Below are positions 8,720-16,075 of a stretch of 64,000 nt of DNA, piece after piece. Position 1 is the first letter of the stretch. Every line of letters starts with the position of its first letter. Source of the DNA: a virus. The stretch spans positions 308,017 to 372,016 of IMG/VR virus record IMGVR_UViG_3300042367_000228. One strand, 5' to 3'. Below the pieces are notes generated by a model that saw nothing but the letters and a program-made list of their open reading frames with translations, did not search any database and had not been told where the DNA came from. The translations under genes and the position numbers were made by a program.

Positions 8720-9065
8720 TTAACTCGCGTTTATTACCGTTCTTATCAATACTAACAAATGTAATGTTAGTACTGAATGCATGTTCTCTTGGATTTGATC
8801 TGTCATCGCAATAAACATCAATTTTAAATGTAACTGATGATTTACCTTTGTGTGTAAGTACTGCATCGAATTCTAAAATAGAACCAGCTGGTACACGTTT
8901 AGTAAACGATACACTGTCTAATCCGCGTGTAACAAACTCGTGTCCCGGAAAGGCATAGTTAGCAGATACATAGCCAACAGAGTCAATCCAATGGAGCATG
9001 GTTCCTCCGAATAAAAATCCGTAATGATTAAGATGACTTGTTAAAACTAATTTGTGATGTTTCAT
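8706..9065 (-). CDS. Hotdog-fold acyl-CoA thioesterase-like protein
   Basis: 119 residues. N-terminal H-x-N-x-x-G-x-L-x-GG pattern (HLNHYGFLFGGTMLHWID) is the YciA/BFIT thioesterase active-site helix; SVSFTKRVPAGSILEF is the second conserved strand. Predicted to hydrolyse acyl-CoA. With the lipase this suggests lipid metabolism rerouting (inference). Confidence 0.83.
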   Translation of the reverse strand: MKHHKLVLTSHLNHYGFLFGGTMLHWIDSVGYVSANYAFPGHEFVTRGLDSVSFTKRVPAGSILEFDAVLTHKGKSSVTFKIDVYCDDRSNPREHAFSTNITFVSIDKNGNKRELNESF

Positions 9066-9072
9066 AAATTCC

Positions 9073-9080
9073 TATAAATA
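9073..9080 (+). promoter_or_regulatory. T4-late-type promoter box TATAAATA
   Basis: Exact TATAAATA 19 bases before the ATG at 9099. Confidence 0.72.
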
Positions 9081-9098
9081 TATTAAATTGGATACAAC

Positions 9099-9821
9099 AT
9101 GAAGATTGAAGAACTATTAAGTGAAATAAAATTTAAACCACGTATAACAAATAAATCTACTAGTGGTGTAATACAGTCACCTAAACTTAAATATATAGCA
9201 AACGGCTGCCAGGCAATCGCTTACTATCATAAAACACATCCTAATACAGTAGTTAAAGTAGCTGCAGTATCAGGTGAAACTGATCCACTATGGCAATTTT
9301 TAAGGATTTGCATTAATCATCCTAACAATCCTTATTTCCCAAAAGTATTTAATCATAAAATCTTTAATTTAAAAACAATTACTCCTGAAGAGGAAGAGTA
9401 TTTAGAAACACTTCCAGAATTTGAATATTTGCCTATATACGATAATATGAAAATGCAAATAGTAATGGTAACTGAACACCTTAAAGAAATCACTCCAGCT
9501 GAGTTTGATTCAGCATTGCATAATATCGGACTAACTCCGTTATTAAATTCAGCTAAAAAAGTGTTACAACCTAAAAGTAGATTTCCGTTATCACCTGAAC
9601 TACTTTGGGGTAAGCTAATGGATAACGAAAACGGTCGTAAGTACCTACGAAAACATTCAAAAGATAAACATTTTAGTGACGCAATACGACTATTAAGTCC
9701 GTTGCTTGCAACAGGTAAAATGTATGCTGATGTCCACTTAGGTAATATAATGTTACGCAATGATGGACATCTAGTGTTTAACGATCCGTTAGCAGTTATA
9801 TCTACTGGTCATAATTCTTAA
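9099..9821 (+). CDS. Protein-kinase-like, probably packaged
   Basis: 240 residues. The N-terminus MKIEELLSEIKF resembles capsid-targeting leaders. Kinase-like features: NTVVKVAA with candidate ATP-binding Lys53, catalytic-loop-like DVHLGNIMLR (Asp211, His213, Asn216) and metal-binding-like NDP (Asp229). The HRD is replaced by ADVH, and the C-lobe ends right after the DP motif, so it is a minimal or divergent kinase. Behind a late promoter; injection to modify host proteins is inference. Confidence 0.68.
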   Translation: MKIEELLSEIKFKPRITNKSTSGVIQSPKLKYIANGCQAIAYYHKTHPNTVVKVAAVSGETDPLWQFLRICINHPNNPYFPKVFNHKIFNLKTITPEEEEYLETLPEFEYLPIYDNMKMQIVMVTEHLKEITPAEFDSALHNIGLTPLLNSAKKVLQPKSRFPLSPELLWGKLMDNENGRKYLRKHSKDKHFSDAIRLLSPLLATGKMYADVHLGNIMLRNDGHLVFNDPLAVISTGHNS

Positions 9822-10057
9822 GGTACTAGGTAAGTCGAACCGTCTGATGTTTCTTTAGGTAAGCTATCACTCCAGCGTAAGATAAACCAGTCACGTTTCT
9901 TTTCGCTTTTAAAGCTCCAAAGTGTTTCAGTCATGCGTGTTCCACACTTGTTTTCTTTACACCATTCTTCCATTTCGTTACCAAGTTCTTCGCTAACTTG
10001 ATTTTTATCAAAAGTAAGTCCTGGTAATTTGAACATACCTACTTGACAGTGTTTCAT
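9818..10057 (-). CDS. Hypothetical protein
   Basis: 79 residues, RBS AGGAG. Trp-rich C-terminus (FILRWSDSLPKE). Convergent with the kinase-like gene, four-base overlap. Function unknown. Confidence 0.6.
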   Translation of the reverse strand: MKHCQVGMFKLPGLTFDKNQVSEELGNEMEEWCKENKCGTRMTETLWSFKSEKKRDWFILRWSDSLPKETSDGSTYLVP

Positions 10058-10066
10058 TATATTCTC

Positions 10067-10330
10067 CTAGTTTGAGTTTGCTAAAATATATGCAGTTACA
10101 TGTGATCCTTCTATAATAACTACATCATCTGGTGGACGTTGATATGCAGTTTGCTTAAACCATCTGTTTGGATCATGTGCAGTAATACGATTTATCTTAA
10201 CACGTCTTGGTGTTAACTTAGTTATCTTACCAACATACTGCGATCCGCTTTCTGCAAACGCAACAATGTCACCTACTGCTATTTTTTTATTAAGTAAGTC
10301 TCTATGTTCTATTGGCTCTTTCTTACTCAT
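10067..10330 (-). CDS. Hypothetical small beta protein
   Basis: 87 residues. The segment KKIAVGDIVAFAESGSQYVGKITKLTPRRV looks like a KOW/SH3-type barrel, in separate short strands. Overlaps the upstream gene by eight bases. Confidence 0.6.
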   Translation of the reverse strand: MSKKEPIEHRDLLNKKIAVGDIVAFAESGSQYVGKITKLTPRRVKINRITAHDPNRWFKQTAYQRPPDDVVIIEGSHVTAYILANSN

Positions 10331-10613
10331 AATCGTATTCAGTCCATGTGTTATTTTTGTAACTCCAATGTCTACTATCGTACATGTTTATGTTTAATTC
10401 AAAACATAATAATCCAATGCGTAAACATGGACCTGCGTGATCAGAACCCCATAAGTGTGTGCCTAGTTCAAACCCTGCTATAATATCTTTATTAAATATA
10501 CCTTCTATTTCCCAGTGTTTGTGTTTAGTAAACGATCCATGCAAGTTAAACAGATCACGAAATCCATTGTGTGTTACAAATGGATTAGTTACTCCTATAC
10601 TTATTTCAAGCAT
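10323..10613 (-). CDS. Hypothetical protein
   Basis: 96 residues from the ATG with RBS AGGAGC; the frame stays open upstream but lacks an RBS there. Paired with the next gene behind the minus promoter at 10644-10672. No domain recognised. Confidence 0.62.
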   Translation of the reverse strand: MLEISIGVTNPFVTHNGFRDLFNLHGSFTKHKHWEIEGIFNKDIIAGFELGTHLWGSDHAGPCLRIGLLCFELNINMYDSRHWSYKNNTWTEYDYE

Positions 10614-10643
10614 TGTTGCTCCTGTAGTTAAAAATGTTTGCAT

Positions 10644-10672
10644 ATTATAAACTATTATATACAGTGTGTCAA
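10644..10672 (-). promoter_or_regulatory. Sigma70-type promoter, leftward
   Basis: Minus strand TTGACA-17-TATAAT, perfect consensus, for the genes from 10613 leftward. Confidence 0.85.
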
Positions 10673-10709
10673 GCAAATAAATACAGTTGCTATACCACTA
10701 CGAGGACCT

Positions 10710-10874
10710 ATGAAACCAAAACTATATAAAAAACAAAACACCTGGTACTGCAAACTAGGCCAAACTACCGGGCACGGCCCATCTCCTAAACGCGCTTACA
10801 CAAACTTTTATACACTATATAATAAGTGTAAAGTTGTTATTTCAGACGATTTAATACATCATTATAAACAATGA
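10710..10874 (+). CDS. Hypothetical small basic protein
   Basis: 54 residues from ATG with GAGGA upstream. Starts MKPKLYKKQNTWYCK. Looks like a small double-stranded-RNA-binding-sized or ribosome-like basic protein, but no assignment is possible. Confidence 0.5.
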   Translation: MKPKLYKKQNTWYCKLGQTTGHGPSPKRAYTNFYTLYNKCKVVISDDLIHHYKQ

Positions 10875-10943
10875 TTACGATATTGTAATAGTGTTAGCTT
10901 GATTGTTTACTAAATGTAGATAGTTATTTTACTGTTTAGCCAC

Positions 10944-10972
10944 TTGTTTTTCGTGTTAAAATAGCATAAAAT
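10944..10972 (+). promoter_or_regulatory. Sigma70-type promoter
   Basis: TTGTTT-17-TAAAAT upstream of the 51-residue membrane gene. Confidence 0.55.
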
Positions 10973-11002
10973 ACTATGTAGACATTAACAAAGGAGGCTA
11001 CA

Positions 11003-11158
11003 ATGATTAACACTATTACTGATTACACTTCTTCACGAAGTACAAACGACATCTTAATTGATGTATTGCATGTTGCAAGCGTAGTATGCTTTGCAACACT
11101 AGTATGGGTAATGTTCTGCGGATACATTATAACACCCCCAGTTTGGTGGCATGCGTAA
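11003..11158 (+). CDS. Small single-pass membrane protein
   Basis: 51 residues, RBS AAGGAGG. Hydrophobic segment about 21-43 (VLHVASVVCFATLVWVMF). Own promoter and a following hairpin: a monocistronic unit. Function unknown. Confidence 0.6.
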   Translation: MINTITDYTSSRSTNDILIDVLHVASVVCFATLVWVMFCGYIITPPVWWHA

Positions 11159-11170
11159 TCCAATCCAGTA

Positions 11171-11200
11171 GCCTGCGCATACTACAATACTTGCGCAGGC
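11171..11200 (+). terminator. Hairpin, probable terminator
   Basis: GCCTGCGCA ... TGCGCAGGC, nine pairs, followed by a short pyrimidine run. Confidence 0.55.
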
Positions 11201-11216
11201 ACTTCTTTCGAGTCAT

Positions 11217-11245
11217 TTGACTTGTCCTACACAACTTGTTATACT
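11217..11245 (+). promoter_or_regulatory. Sigma70-type promoter
   Basis: TTGACT-17-TATACT before the first three-gene block of the W-R-L-P-T family. Confidence 0.8.
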
Positions 11246-11274
11246 TTATTAAACTACTTTAATACAGGTGTAAT

Positions 11275-11532
11275 ATGAAATTTGAAACAGCTCCAATCCA
11301 AAATCAAATTCAATGCAGATCCTATGATGAAGCCAAAATGTATCTAATGTTCTTAGAAATAGACGGCAAACGAGGATGGCGCATGCCTACGCGATACGAA
11401 CGCACTAAATATTTTAGAGTAGGTCAACATGTTAATGAACCTGTATGGGATCTTCTAGATGAAGACACAGTTTTATTAAATAATAAAACACGACGATTAA
11501 TACCAGTAAGAGACAGAAACGATGACAATTGA
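11275..11532 (+). CDS. W-R-L-P-T mini-protein (DUF1566-derived), copy 1
   Basis: 85 residues. First of 49 paralogs in the window. Shared plan: short N-terminus often M-[IL]-E-[LI]-A-P; core [YI]-DEA-x-x-Y-C about 15 residues in; W-R-[LMF]-P-T about 15 further; a variable middle; and C-terminal PVRD. The same landmarks frame DUF1566 (Lcl C-terminal, C-type-lectin-like) domains. Here: YDEAKMYLMF, GWRMPT, PVRDRNDDN. Overlaps the next copy by 11 bases. Function unknown. Confidence 0.75.
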   Translation: MKFETAPIQNQIQCRSYDEAKMYLMFLEIDGKRGWRMPTRYERTKYFRVGQHVNEPVWDLLDEDTVLLNNKTRRLIPVRDRNDDN

Positions 11533-11755
11533 GATATCACCAAAGGAATACTGGAAAGAAATGTGCCGAGACGAAGCACAGCTGTATTGTTTGTTCTTAG
11601 ATATAGACGGTAAAAGAGGGTGGCGATTTCCTAAGTCTGATGAATTAAGTCACCATATCATGTGGTATAAAGAAGATTTAAACAATCCTGATTTAGGTGA
11701 TCCTGACGATTTGTACCCCATAGTACCAGTACGAGATAGAAAAGATGACGATTGA
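11522..11755 (+). CDS. W-R-L-P-T mini-protein, copy 2
   Basis: 77 residues. RDEAQLYCLF, GWRFPK (T replaced by K), PVRDRKDDD. Overlaps both neighbours by 11 bases, with near-identical junction sequence GATGACAATTGA / GATGACGATTGA. Confidence 0.72.
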   Translation: MTIEISPKEYWKEMCRDEAQLYCLFLDIDGKRGWRFPKSDELSHHIMWYKEDLNNPDLGDPDDLYPIVPVRDRKDDD

Positions 11756-11999
11756 AATATCACCAATAGGTACCTGGAAGAAACCACTTCCTAAAGATCA
11801 AGCACAGCTTTATTGTATGTTCTTTGAACATGACGGCAGAGGATGGAGATTCCCAACTGAAGAAGAATGCTTAACCGATATGCGCGGAATCCCAACAATT
11901 ATAGGATGGTGTTGGAACGCAGAACGTATAGAAAGTGCCGACTATGATACTGCAAAATGCGATGTAATTTTAGTTCGCGATGTAAAAAATGATAAATAA
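11745..11999 (+). CDS. W-R-L-P-T mini-protein, copy 3
   Basis: 84 residues. KDQAQLYCMF, GWRFPT, LVRDVKNDK. Last of the first block; followed by a capsid-targeted protein gene. Confidence 0.72.
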   Translation: MTIEISPIGTWKKPLPKDQAQLYCMFFEHDGRGWRFPTEEECLTDMRGIPTIIGWCWNAERIESADYDTAKCDVILVRDVKNDK

Positions 12000-12004
12000 T
12001 TTAT

Positions 12005-12274
12005 ATGACAATAGACGAACTTTTAACTGAATTAACCTTTCACGGTTCACAATGTACTAAAGACTGTAGTGGACATCGCGCAGGCTGGAAATGGGGTAAA
12101 GCCCATCCGAATGTTGCAACAACAAACAGTGCTTCTCATCCAAGTTTTAATAACGGTGTGCGCATTGCTAACGCTAATTCTAAAGTAGTAATGATGCCAG
12201 GTGTGCGTGGTGCAGGTGGTCGTTTTGTTAAGTTTACTCCAGAACCTAAACCATCTAAACGCAATAAACCTTAA
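12005..12274 (+). CDS. Conserved phage protein with 'CTKDCSGH-AGW' motif
   Basis: 89 residues. Leader-like N-terminus MTIDELLTELTF, then QCTKDCSGHRAGWKWGK and SHPSFNNGVRIA, a pattern I associate with marine T4-like phages, of unknown function. Possibly metal-binding (two Cys, several His). A TAAATAATT box just upstream may be a late-type promoter. Followed three bases later by a GGCCCCGCTGTA element. Confidence 0.7.
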   Translation: MTIDELLTELTFHGSQCTKDCSGHRAGWKWGKAHPNVATTNSASHPSFNNGVRIANANSKVVMMPGVRGAGGRFVKFTPEPKPSKRNKP

Positions 12275-12276
12275 TA

Positions 12277-12288
12277 GGCCCCGCTGTA
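12277..12288 (+). repeat. GGCCCCGCTGTA element, copy 1
   Basis: Between the TAA at 12272-12274 and the ATG at 12294; occupies the place where a Shine-Dalgarno would be expected. Confidence 0.85.
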
Positions 12289-12293
12289 CATAT

Positions 12294-13181
12294 ATGAGAG
12301 CATACGAATTTATATTAAAAGAGCTATTAGAACCAAAGAAACCTGGATCAGCTGTTAAAAGTTCAACTGTATCCGTGTCTGGAGCACAAGGGAGTATTTC
12401 TAAAATCTCCCAACAAAAATTTACCACATCTAAAGGAAATGTAGTTAAGGTTTGGTTTAAGCCAACTCAAGCTGATGACGGTAATCCATCAGTTGAAATT
12501 ACGTTTTATGTTAACGACACTGTTTACGATAATTCATCAAGTGAAGGTAAGGATATTGCAAACGATTTTGAAATTTTATCAGGAGTTGGATATCTAGTTA
12601 ATAACACGCTTGACAGAAAGAAGCTTAATCATTGTACATTTTTAGCATACTCGAGCAACCGAGATACTCGAACTAAATTTAATATTCCACTTGAAAAATA
12701 CCTAGTTAAATTAAATCACTCGTTAACAACGTTTTATGATCAAATTGCAAATTTTAATCCTACTCCTGAACAACTATCTGCAGAGTTAGAAAGAAGGAAT
12801 GCATTACTAGCAAGACTTAAAAGACCTTTAGAAACGTCTGTTAATATGGTAGACCCTAACCTAACAAACGCATTATCTCAAATGCATGCGTTTATTAATC
12901 AACCATTTGACGAAACATCTTTAGAACGCTATTCTAAGTTACTTACTGCAATTGAACATTCTTCATCTCACTACGTATATAATAACACCGGTTTTCCTAA
13001 ATTAATTAACGATCTGCATGAATTTAAATTGATAGTAAGAAGTTATTCGAAAGACGGAGCTGAAATTACATCTAATCGTAGAGCGTCAGTATATTCAAAA
13101 TTAATACAAAAGTTCTTTTCAGATAAATGGGATATCAAAACACAAGGTGCTCACTTTACCTTAACCCGCAAACTATCTTAA
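12294..13181 (+). CDS. Capsid-targeted hypothetical protein
   Basis: 295 residues from the ATG at 12294. Leader MRAYEFILKELLE matches the EFI leader type. The rest is a Ser/Thr/Asn-rich soluble protein with no domain I recognise; a helical stretch with PEQLSAELERRNALLARL lies mid-protein. No Shine-Dalgarno is visible because a GGCCCCGCTGTA element fills that position. Likely an internal head protein. Confidence 0.7.
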   Translation: MRAYEFILKELLEPKKPGSAVKSSTVSVSGAQGSISKISQQKFTTSKGNVVKVWFKPTQADDGNPSVEITFYVNDTVYDNSSSEGKDIANDFEILSGVGYLVNNTLDRKKLNHCTFLAYSSNRDTRTKFNIPLEKYLVKLNHSLTTFYDQIANFNPTPEQLSAELERRNALLARLKRPLETSVNMVDPNLTNALSQMHAFINQPFDETSLERYSKLLTAIEHSSSHYVYNNTGFPKLINDLHEFKLIVRSYSKDGAEITSNRRASVYSKLIQKFFSDKWDIKTQGAHFTLTRKLS

Positions 13182-13183
13182 TA

Positions 13184-13195
13184 GGCCCCGCTGTA
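13184..13195 (+). repeat. GGCCCCGCTGTA element, copy 2
   Basis: Starts three bases after the stop of the 295-residue gene; a partial second copy (TGCTGTACACATAT) follows at 13201. Confidence 0.85.
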
Positions 13196-13209
13196 CACTC
13201 TGCTGTACA

Positions 13210-13260
13210 CATATATTCGCACGAATATACTCACGCATTATATAATATACATATAATGCG
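13210..13260 (+). repeat. Two AT-rich hairpins
   Basis: ATATTCG-CA-CGAATAT at about 13213-13228, then GCATTATA ... TATAATGC at about 13236-13260, in the leader space before the promoter at 13271. Confidence 0.5.
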
Positions 13261-13270
13261 CTCATATACA

Positions 13271-13299
13271 TTGACAACACACACTTACACATATATACT
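13271..13299 (+). promoter_or_regulatory. Sigma70-type promoter
   Basis: TTGACA-17-TATACT; for the gene at 13376. Confidence 0.75.
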
Positions 13300-13325
13300 A
13301 TAAGCATAACACGTTGTATGCAATA

Positions 13326-13337
13326 GGCCCCGCTGTA
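13326..13337 (+). repeat. GGCCCCGCTGTA element, copy 3
   Basis: In the 5' leader between the promoter at 13271 and the ATG at 13376. Confidence 0.85.
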
Positions 13338-13375
13338 CACATACACTAAATAATATTATCAATTAAGGAGTAACC

Positions 13376-13582
13376 ATGGAAACGATTTATACTGATAGAA
13401 GAATAGTAGAAACTGGATGTATGTTGTATATGAGAATAATTTCAATTGGTACTAGCATTACTGTCTATGCTTTTAAACATGACGAGTTCCGTTGTGATAT
13501 GGAAATCTTCACCGGCGACAACTACACAGGTAACTTAGAAGAATGGTTGTTACTTCCTGTTAGTACTGCTGCATCTTACTAA
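13376..13582 (+). CDS. Hypothetical protein
   Basis: 68 residues, RBS AAGGAG. Beta-rich, acidic; no domain recognised. A TAAATAATATT box at 13347 may act as a late-type promoter. Confidence 0.6.
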   Translation: METIYTDRRIVETGCMLYMRIISIGTSITVYAFKHDEFRCDMEIFTGDNYTGNLEEWLLLPVSTAASY

Positions 13583-13583
13583 A

Positions 13584-13595
13584 GGCCCCGCTGTA
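13584..13595 (+). repeat. GGCCCCGCTGTA element, copy 4
   Basis: Begins one base after the TAA of the 68-residue gene. Confidence 0.85.
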
Positions 13596-13633
13596 GCATA
13601 TACACGAATAAATAATACTTGTGGAGATATACA

Positions 13634-14524
13634 ATGAGAGCAAGAGAATTTATTGTTGAAGCGGTTAAGCTATCTATTAAAAGTATAGTACCGCCAACAG
13701 ACATTAGTCAAGAAGACAAACAACAGGCATTTGCTAACCTTAGTCAAACTGAAATTGATCAATTAGATCAGCCTAGATACATTTCAAAAGAAATGTGGCC
13801 TCAGTTCCGCAAATGGCTGGTGCAACGCAGTTTAGCAAGTAACCCTACACTTGATCCAGTTCTTACTGCATATACCCCGGGTGAAACTCTTGCTCTCTTT
13901 AAACATCCTGAGATTGCTAAATGGCATCAAGAGATTGTTCATTACAAAGTTCCTCCTGAATACAAAATGGTAGCATTTGTTCCTTGTGGCAAAACTAAAC
14001 CCTGGGCCAATGCAGCACGCGGCATTTACAAAAGCTACAATCAAATCATAAAAGACAAAAGATATCCGGTATACTTTGTAACGGTATCTGAACCACTAGG
14101 AATTGTTCCAAGTAGTCTTTGGAGTGATTTCCCTCAATACGATAATCCGGGTTTATTTAAAGATGATACTCAGCAATCCGGAGGATTGTTTACAGCTGAT
14201 TGGAAACAGTACTATGGTACAGGTAAACAGAAAATGCCATTTGATCCGGCAGCCTATTCTCAGTGTATCCAATTTTTAGGTAATATCATTAATCAGTTTA
14301 TTGAAAACAATCCGCAAGTTCAATATGTTAGTTTTGTTGAAGATAAGATGTTTAAGGCTAGTTCTAACAATGTTGGAACACATAGTGCAATGCTCTCCCA
14401 TACCAATAAAATAGATCCTGCGCATCGTTACCTGAAACGAGCCGCACCACGTGAAGAACCATATAACTATGTGGATCAATCTCTTTCAACTCATTTCGAT
14501 AAACCGGAATCCGATCAACCATAA
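13634..14524 (+). CDS. Capsid-targeted protein with DUF5591/TGT-like domain
   Basis: 296 residues from ATG with RBS GGAG. Leader MRAREFIVEA is the best match here to the T4 capsid-targeting sequence. Residues about 120-230 carry VPCGKTKPW, YFVTVSEPLGIVPSSLW and FPQYDNPG, which resemble the archaeosine-synthase-related DUF5591 fold (CSATKPY ... SPLGVVP ... YD). A role in deazaguanine chemistry is speculative. Packaged protein likely. Confidence 0.68.
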   Translation: MRAREFIVEAVKLSIKSIVPPTDISQEDKQQAFANLSQTEIDQLDQPRYISKEMWPQFRKWLVQRSLASNPTLDPVLTAYTPGETLALFKHPEIAKWHQEIVHYKVPPEYKMVAFVPCGKTKPWANAARGIYKSYNQIIKDKRYPVYFVTVSEPLGIVPSSLWSDFPQYDNPGLFKDDTQQSGGLFTADWKQYYGTGKQKMPFDPAAYSQCIQFLGNIINQFIENNPQVQYVSFVEDKMFKASSNNVGTHSAMLSHTNKIDPAHRYLKRAAPREEPYNYVDQSLSTHFDKPESDQP

Positions 14525-14540
14525 TTGGTAAAAATACCAC

Positions 14541-14569
14541 TTGACATTCTGCTGTAAACATTGTATAGT
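14541..14569 (+). promoter_or_regulatory. Sigma70-type promoter
   Basis: TTGACA-17-TATAGT with no gene for almost 500 bases downstream. Confidence 0.8.
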
Positions 14570-14734
14570 GTACGCATAACTACAGCAGGTGTCGCGCAAA
14601 CTGTATTATCTATGCGCCCTATAACTGGACAGATGTATCACAGTGATGGAATTGTTGAACTGTAGCAACGACATAACCACCTACCCATTTGGATGAACAT
14701 GAGATGTACCTTTACAAAACTCATTACAGGTTAT

Positions 14735-14746
14735 GGCCCCGCTGTA
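14735..14746 (+). repeat. GGCCCCGCTGTA element, copy 5
   Basis: In the gene-free interval 14525-15065, just before a run of hairpins. Confidence 0.85.
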
Positions 14747-14980
14747 CACGTAAGGTTAAAAGAAGGAGTAGCACTCCTACGACTGATTATATGGTTAGCA
14801 TTGTATAATCAGTCCGCCGTCATATATCACCAGGACGGAGCTCGAGGTACCGGATGACCGCCTCTGTAATGCTCTAATGCTAAGACAAAAAACGAACTCG
14901 ACAAATGTCTTTTTTGCCACATGGCCTAGTTGGGCCATTGTGACTATTTGAATCTGACAAAATGAAATAAAAGAAAAATA

Positions 14981-15046
14981 AAATTATAATAATTGATATG
15001 AGTGCCAACGAATATAAAATTATTATAATTTAGGACTATAGTCCTT
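14981..15046 (+). repeat. Inverted repeat plus palindrome before an RBS
   Basis: AAATTATAATAATT (14981-14994) with its complement (15018-15031), then palindrome AGGACTATAGTCCT (15033-15046) directly upstream of ATAGGAG and ATG 15066. Could terminate transcription or gate translation. Confidence 0.55.
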
Positions 15047-15065
15047 TATACCTATAGGAGAAATT

Positions 15066-15284
15066 ATGATTGAACTAGCACCACTATCTGATTATAAGAT
15101 GTCATACGACAAAGCCTGGTTGTATTGTGCTACCTTGACCTATAAGAACAAATACGATTGGCGTATTCCGACTGATGCCGAGTTTACATATAACGAAGAA
15201 ATTGATGAAGAATCTTTTGATCAATCAGACGAACCACATCATAGCCATTGGCGTGTTCAACCAGTGAGGACTAAAGATGCTTGA
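15066..15284 (+). CDS. W-R-L-P-T mini-protein, copy 4
   Basis: 72 residues, RBS AGGAG. Starts MIELAP; YDKAWLYCAT, YDWRIPT, QPVRTKDA. Overlaps the next by eight bases. Confidence 0.75.
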   Translation: MIELAPLSDYKMSYDKAWLYCATLTYKNKYDWRIPTDAEFTYNEEIDEESFDQSDEPHHSHWRVQPVRTKDA

Positions 15285-15501
15285 GTTTGCCCCAATGCCG
15301 GCCGGCCGGTTCTCATTTGATGATGCCTGGTTATATTGTGCTACACTAACATATAATAACAATTATGACTGGCGCATACCAACTGAAGATGAATTTTGCA
15401 ACTACGAAGAAATTGATTGCGATGCGTTTGATCAGAATGATGAAGGTCTTAAGATAGCTAAAGTAACACATAAAATCTGTCCAGTGCGCACTGCTGATTA
15501 A
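15277..15501 (+). CDS. W-R-L-P-T mini-protein, copy 5
   Basis: 74 residues. MLEFAPMP, FDDAWLYCAT, YDWRIPT, CPVRTAD. Very similar to copy 4 (shared EEID-x-x-x-FDQ), a recent tandem duplication. Confidence 0.75.
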   Translation: MLEFAPMPAGRFSFDDAWLYCATLTYNNNYDWRIPTEDEFCNYEEIDCDAFDQNDEGLKIAKVTHKICPVRTAD

Positions 15502-15509
15502 AATACCAT

Positions 15510-15538
15510 TTGTAAAGTCCTAAGTTTTGCGCTATAAT
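15510..15538 (+). promoter_or_regulatory. Early promoter
   Basis: TTGTAA-17-TATAAT, preceded by the cassette lead AAATACCAT; RBS AAGGAG follows. For 15561. Confidence 0.85.
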
Positions 15539-15560
15539 AATGTTTTATGTAAGGAGCCAT

Positions 15561-15851
15561 ATGCTAGTAGCCACTTGTCAATCAAAATTTATAACGTATG
15601 CCGAAGCTGTTATGTATTGTTTGTTTTTAGATCACCAAGGAAAGAAAGGCTGGCGGTTGCCAACTTTACTTGAATGGGCAGATACTGCAGATGGCAGACT
15701 TACAACTAATACATGGTATCGAGAGAGTACGAATGAAGAACGAGCATTGCTTGCAAAACAATACAAACATACCCAGCAAGCTATAGAAGCTATGATTGAA
15801 CCATATGAAAATCGTAAAACAGGTATAGCAGTTGCAGTGAGGGATGAATGA
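15561..15851 (+). CDS. W-R-L-P-T mini-protein, copy 6
   Basis: 96 residues from ATG after AAGGAG. YAEAVMYCLF, GWRLPT, AVAVRDE. The variable middle is about 20 residues longer than usual and helical. Confidence 0.72.
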   Translation: MLVATCQSKFITYAEAVMYCLFLDHQGKKGWRLPTLLEWADTADGRLTTNTWYRESTNEERALLAKQYKHTQQAIEAMIEPYENRKTGIAVAVRDE

Positions 15852-16075
15852 TAGAAATATTAGCTAACCCACCTGGGATCAGTCGGAAGTTATATAATCG
15901 CGATGCAGCCTTTTTGTATATAATTACTCTAGTCCATAATGGACATGCAGACTGGCGATTTCCTACTCCAGACGAATGGGTTAACAGTCCTTTAGCGTAT
16001 ATGGCATGGCATCAAGGAAGAATTGATGACGATAGATTTTTCAGCTATCACATATACCCAGTGAGAGATATATGA
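15848..16075 (+). CDS. W-R-L-P-T mini-protein, copy 7
   Basis: 75 residues. RDAAFLYIIT, DWRFPT, YPVRDI. ATGA overlap with copy 6 and with copy 8. Confidence 0.72.
   Translation: MIEILANPPGISRKLYNRDAAFLYIITLVHNGHADWRFPTPDEWVNSPLAYMAWHQGRIDDDRFFSYHIYPVRDI

Larger units (their letters stand above)
14525..15065 (+). ncRNA. Gene-free interval with strong promoter: candidate structured RNA
   Basis: No credible coding frame in 540 bases. Holds a consensus promoter (14541-14569), a GGCCCCGCTGTA element, hairpins AGGAGT-AGC-ACTCCT at about 14765, GACTGATTATA ... TATAATCAGTC at about 14781-14815, a CATGGCC ... GGCCATTG stem near 14920, a 14-base inverted repeat (14981-14994 / 15018-15031) and AGGACTATAGTCCT just before the next RBS. 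A long non-coding transcript or leader is plausible. Confidence 0.45.

Noticed and set aside
12277-12288. GGCCCC element as a rho-independent terminator
   Set aside because: No self-complementarity and no T-run; only the copy at 56767 can fold with neighbouring sequence.
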